In this document: positions 33,971 through 34,185 of the stretch, one piece after another
Layout: the number at the start of each line of letters is the position of its first letter
Numbering within the stretch: position 1 is the stretch's first letter
Assembly: GCA_963204845.1 (NCBI GenBank)
Contig: CAUJIL010000238.1
Location: 1 to 34,185, forward strand
Direction: 5' to 3'
DNA length: 34,185 nt
DNA from: Pseudomonadota bacterium
Lineage (GTDB): Bacteria; Pseudomonadota; Gammaproteobacteria; Pseudomonadales; UBA5518
Position numbers and translations under genes: made by a program
The notes under the pieces: generated by a model
Database searches by the model: none
Told to the model about the DNA's origin: nothing
What the model saw: the letters and a program-made list of their open reading frames with translations, nothing else

Positions 33971-34185
33971 ATGCGCACGATGAGCCCCGTACCCGTCGTC
34001 GTTCTCGGTGAAGGCGTCACCGCGCTCGGCGTGCTGCGCGCCTTCGGTCGCAAGGGCATACCGGTGCATGCACCGTGCAGCCGCAAGGACCCGATGCGCC
34101 ATTCGCGCTTCTTCCGTCCGCTGCCGGGCTTCGTGTCCGCGGACGGACGGGGGCTCGCCGCCGACCCCGCCCCGCTCGCCGAGGC
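33971..34185 (+). CDS. ATP-grasp-like ligase, N-terminus only (runs off the window)
   Basis: The frame is open from ATG 33971 (or ATG 33980) to the window end, about 71 residues. The start VPVVVLGEGVTALGVLRAFGRKGIPVHAPCSRKDPMRHSRFF resembles the N-terminal Rossmann-like part of ATP-grasp carboxylate-amine ligases common in exosortase/exopolysaccharide loci. No catalytic ATP-grasp motif falls inside the window, so the assignment rests on this stretch and on context. Confidence 0.6.
   Translation, partial: MRTMSPVPVVVLGEGVTALGVLRAFGRKGIPVHAPCSRKDPMRHSRFFRPLPGFVSADGRGLAADPAPLAE

Noticed and set aside
33762..33983. 73-codon ORF between the GT4 and ATP-grasp-like genes
   Set aside because: It has a fair ribosome site, but the product is featureless and runs into the next gene's start; not enough to call it coding.

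Overview
The window is high-GC bacterial chromosome, and its gene content points to a gammaproteobacterium. The order ispB <-> rplU-rpmA-obgE-proB, with rpsT beyond, is the usual gammaproteobacterial arrangement. Pcm, DUF1631 and the PrsK/PrsR/PrsT exosortase accessory proteins fit the same lineage. There is no rRNA or tRNA gene, so I do not name a genus.

Layout. (1) 1-6100 holds metabolic and signalling genes: the 3' part of a TIGR01777-type epimerase, an HDAC-family deacetylase, pcm, a small ORF, an aldehyde dehydrogenase, a PtpB-like phosphatase and dgkA. (2) 6290-10916 is housekeeping: rpsT, proB, obgE, rpmA and rplU on the minus strand and ispB diverging from them, with recognisable sigma-70 promoters and intrinsic terminators. 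(3) 11028-17901 (plus strand) holds a secreted Ig-like-repeat protein, a DUF1631 protein, then prsK and prsR, the two-component pair of PEP-CTERM/exosortase systems. (4) 18106-28032 is a minus-strand run of eight genes that looks like one operon: chain-length determinant, tyrosine autokinase, secretion-type ATPase, PrsT, outer-membrane export lipoprotein, a second co-polymerase, a degenerate kinase-like ATPase and a beta-barrel protein. (5) 28139-29606 encodes exosortase and an EpsI-type partner, diverging from that operon. (6) 29660-30253 is an AT-richer toxin-antitoxin remnant. (7) 30234-34185 holds a PLP aminotransferase, two glycosyltransferases and the start of an ATP-grasp-like gene. Regions 3-7 together form an exopolysaccharide/exosortase locus: PrsK/PrsR sense and activate, glycosyltransferases build the glycan, two co-polymerases with their cytoplasmic kinases set chain length, and the Wza-like lipoprotein and barrel export it. 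Exosortase would process PEP-CTERM proteins, but no PEP-CTERM substrate is visible here.

The most unusual content is a family of GTAG-headed palindromes (REP elements arranged as inverted pairs, REPINs) in five blocks. Three stem types differ by compensatory base pairs. The basic unit pairs one arm of type N with one of type P. The GTAG heads supply the TAG stop codons of four neighbouring genes, possibly five, and one variant REPIN lies in frame inside the N-terminal coding region of the aminotransferase. No RAYT transposase gene is present in the window.
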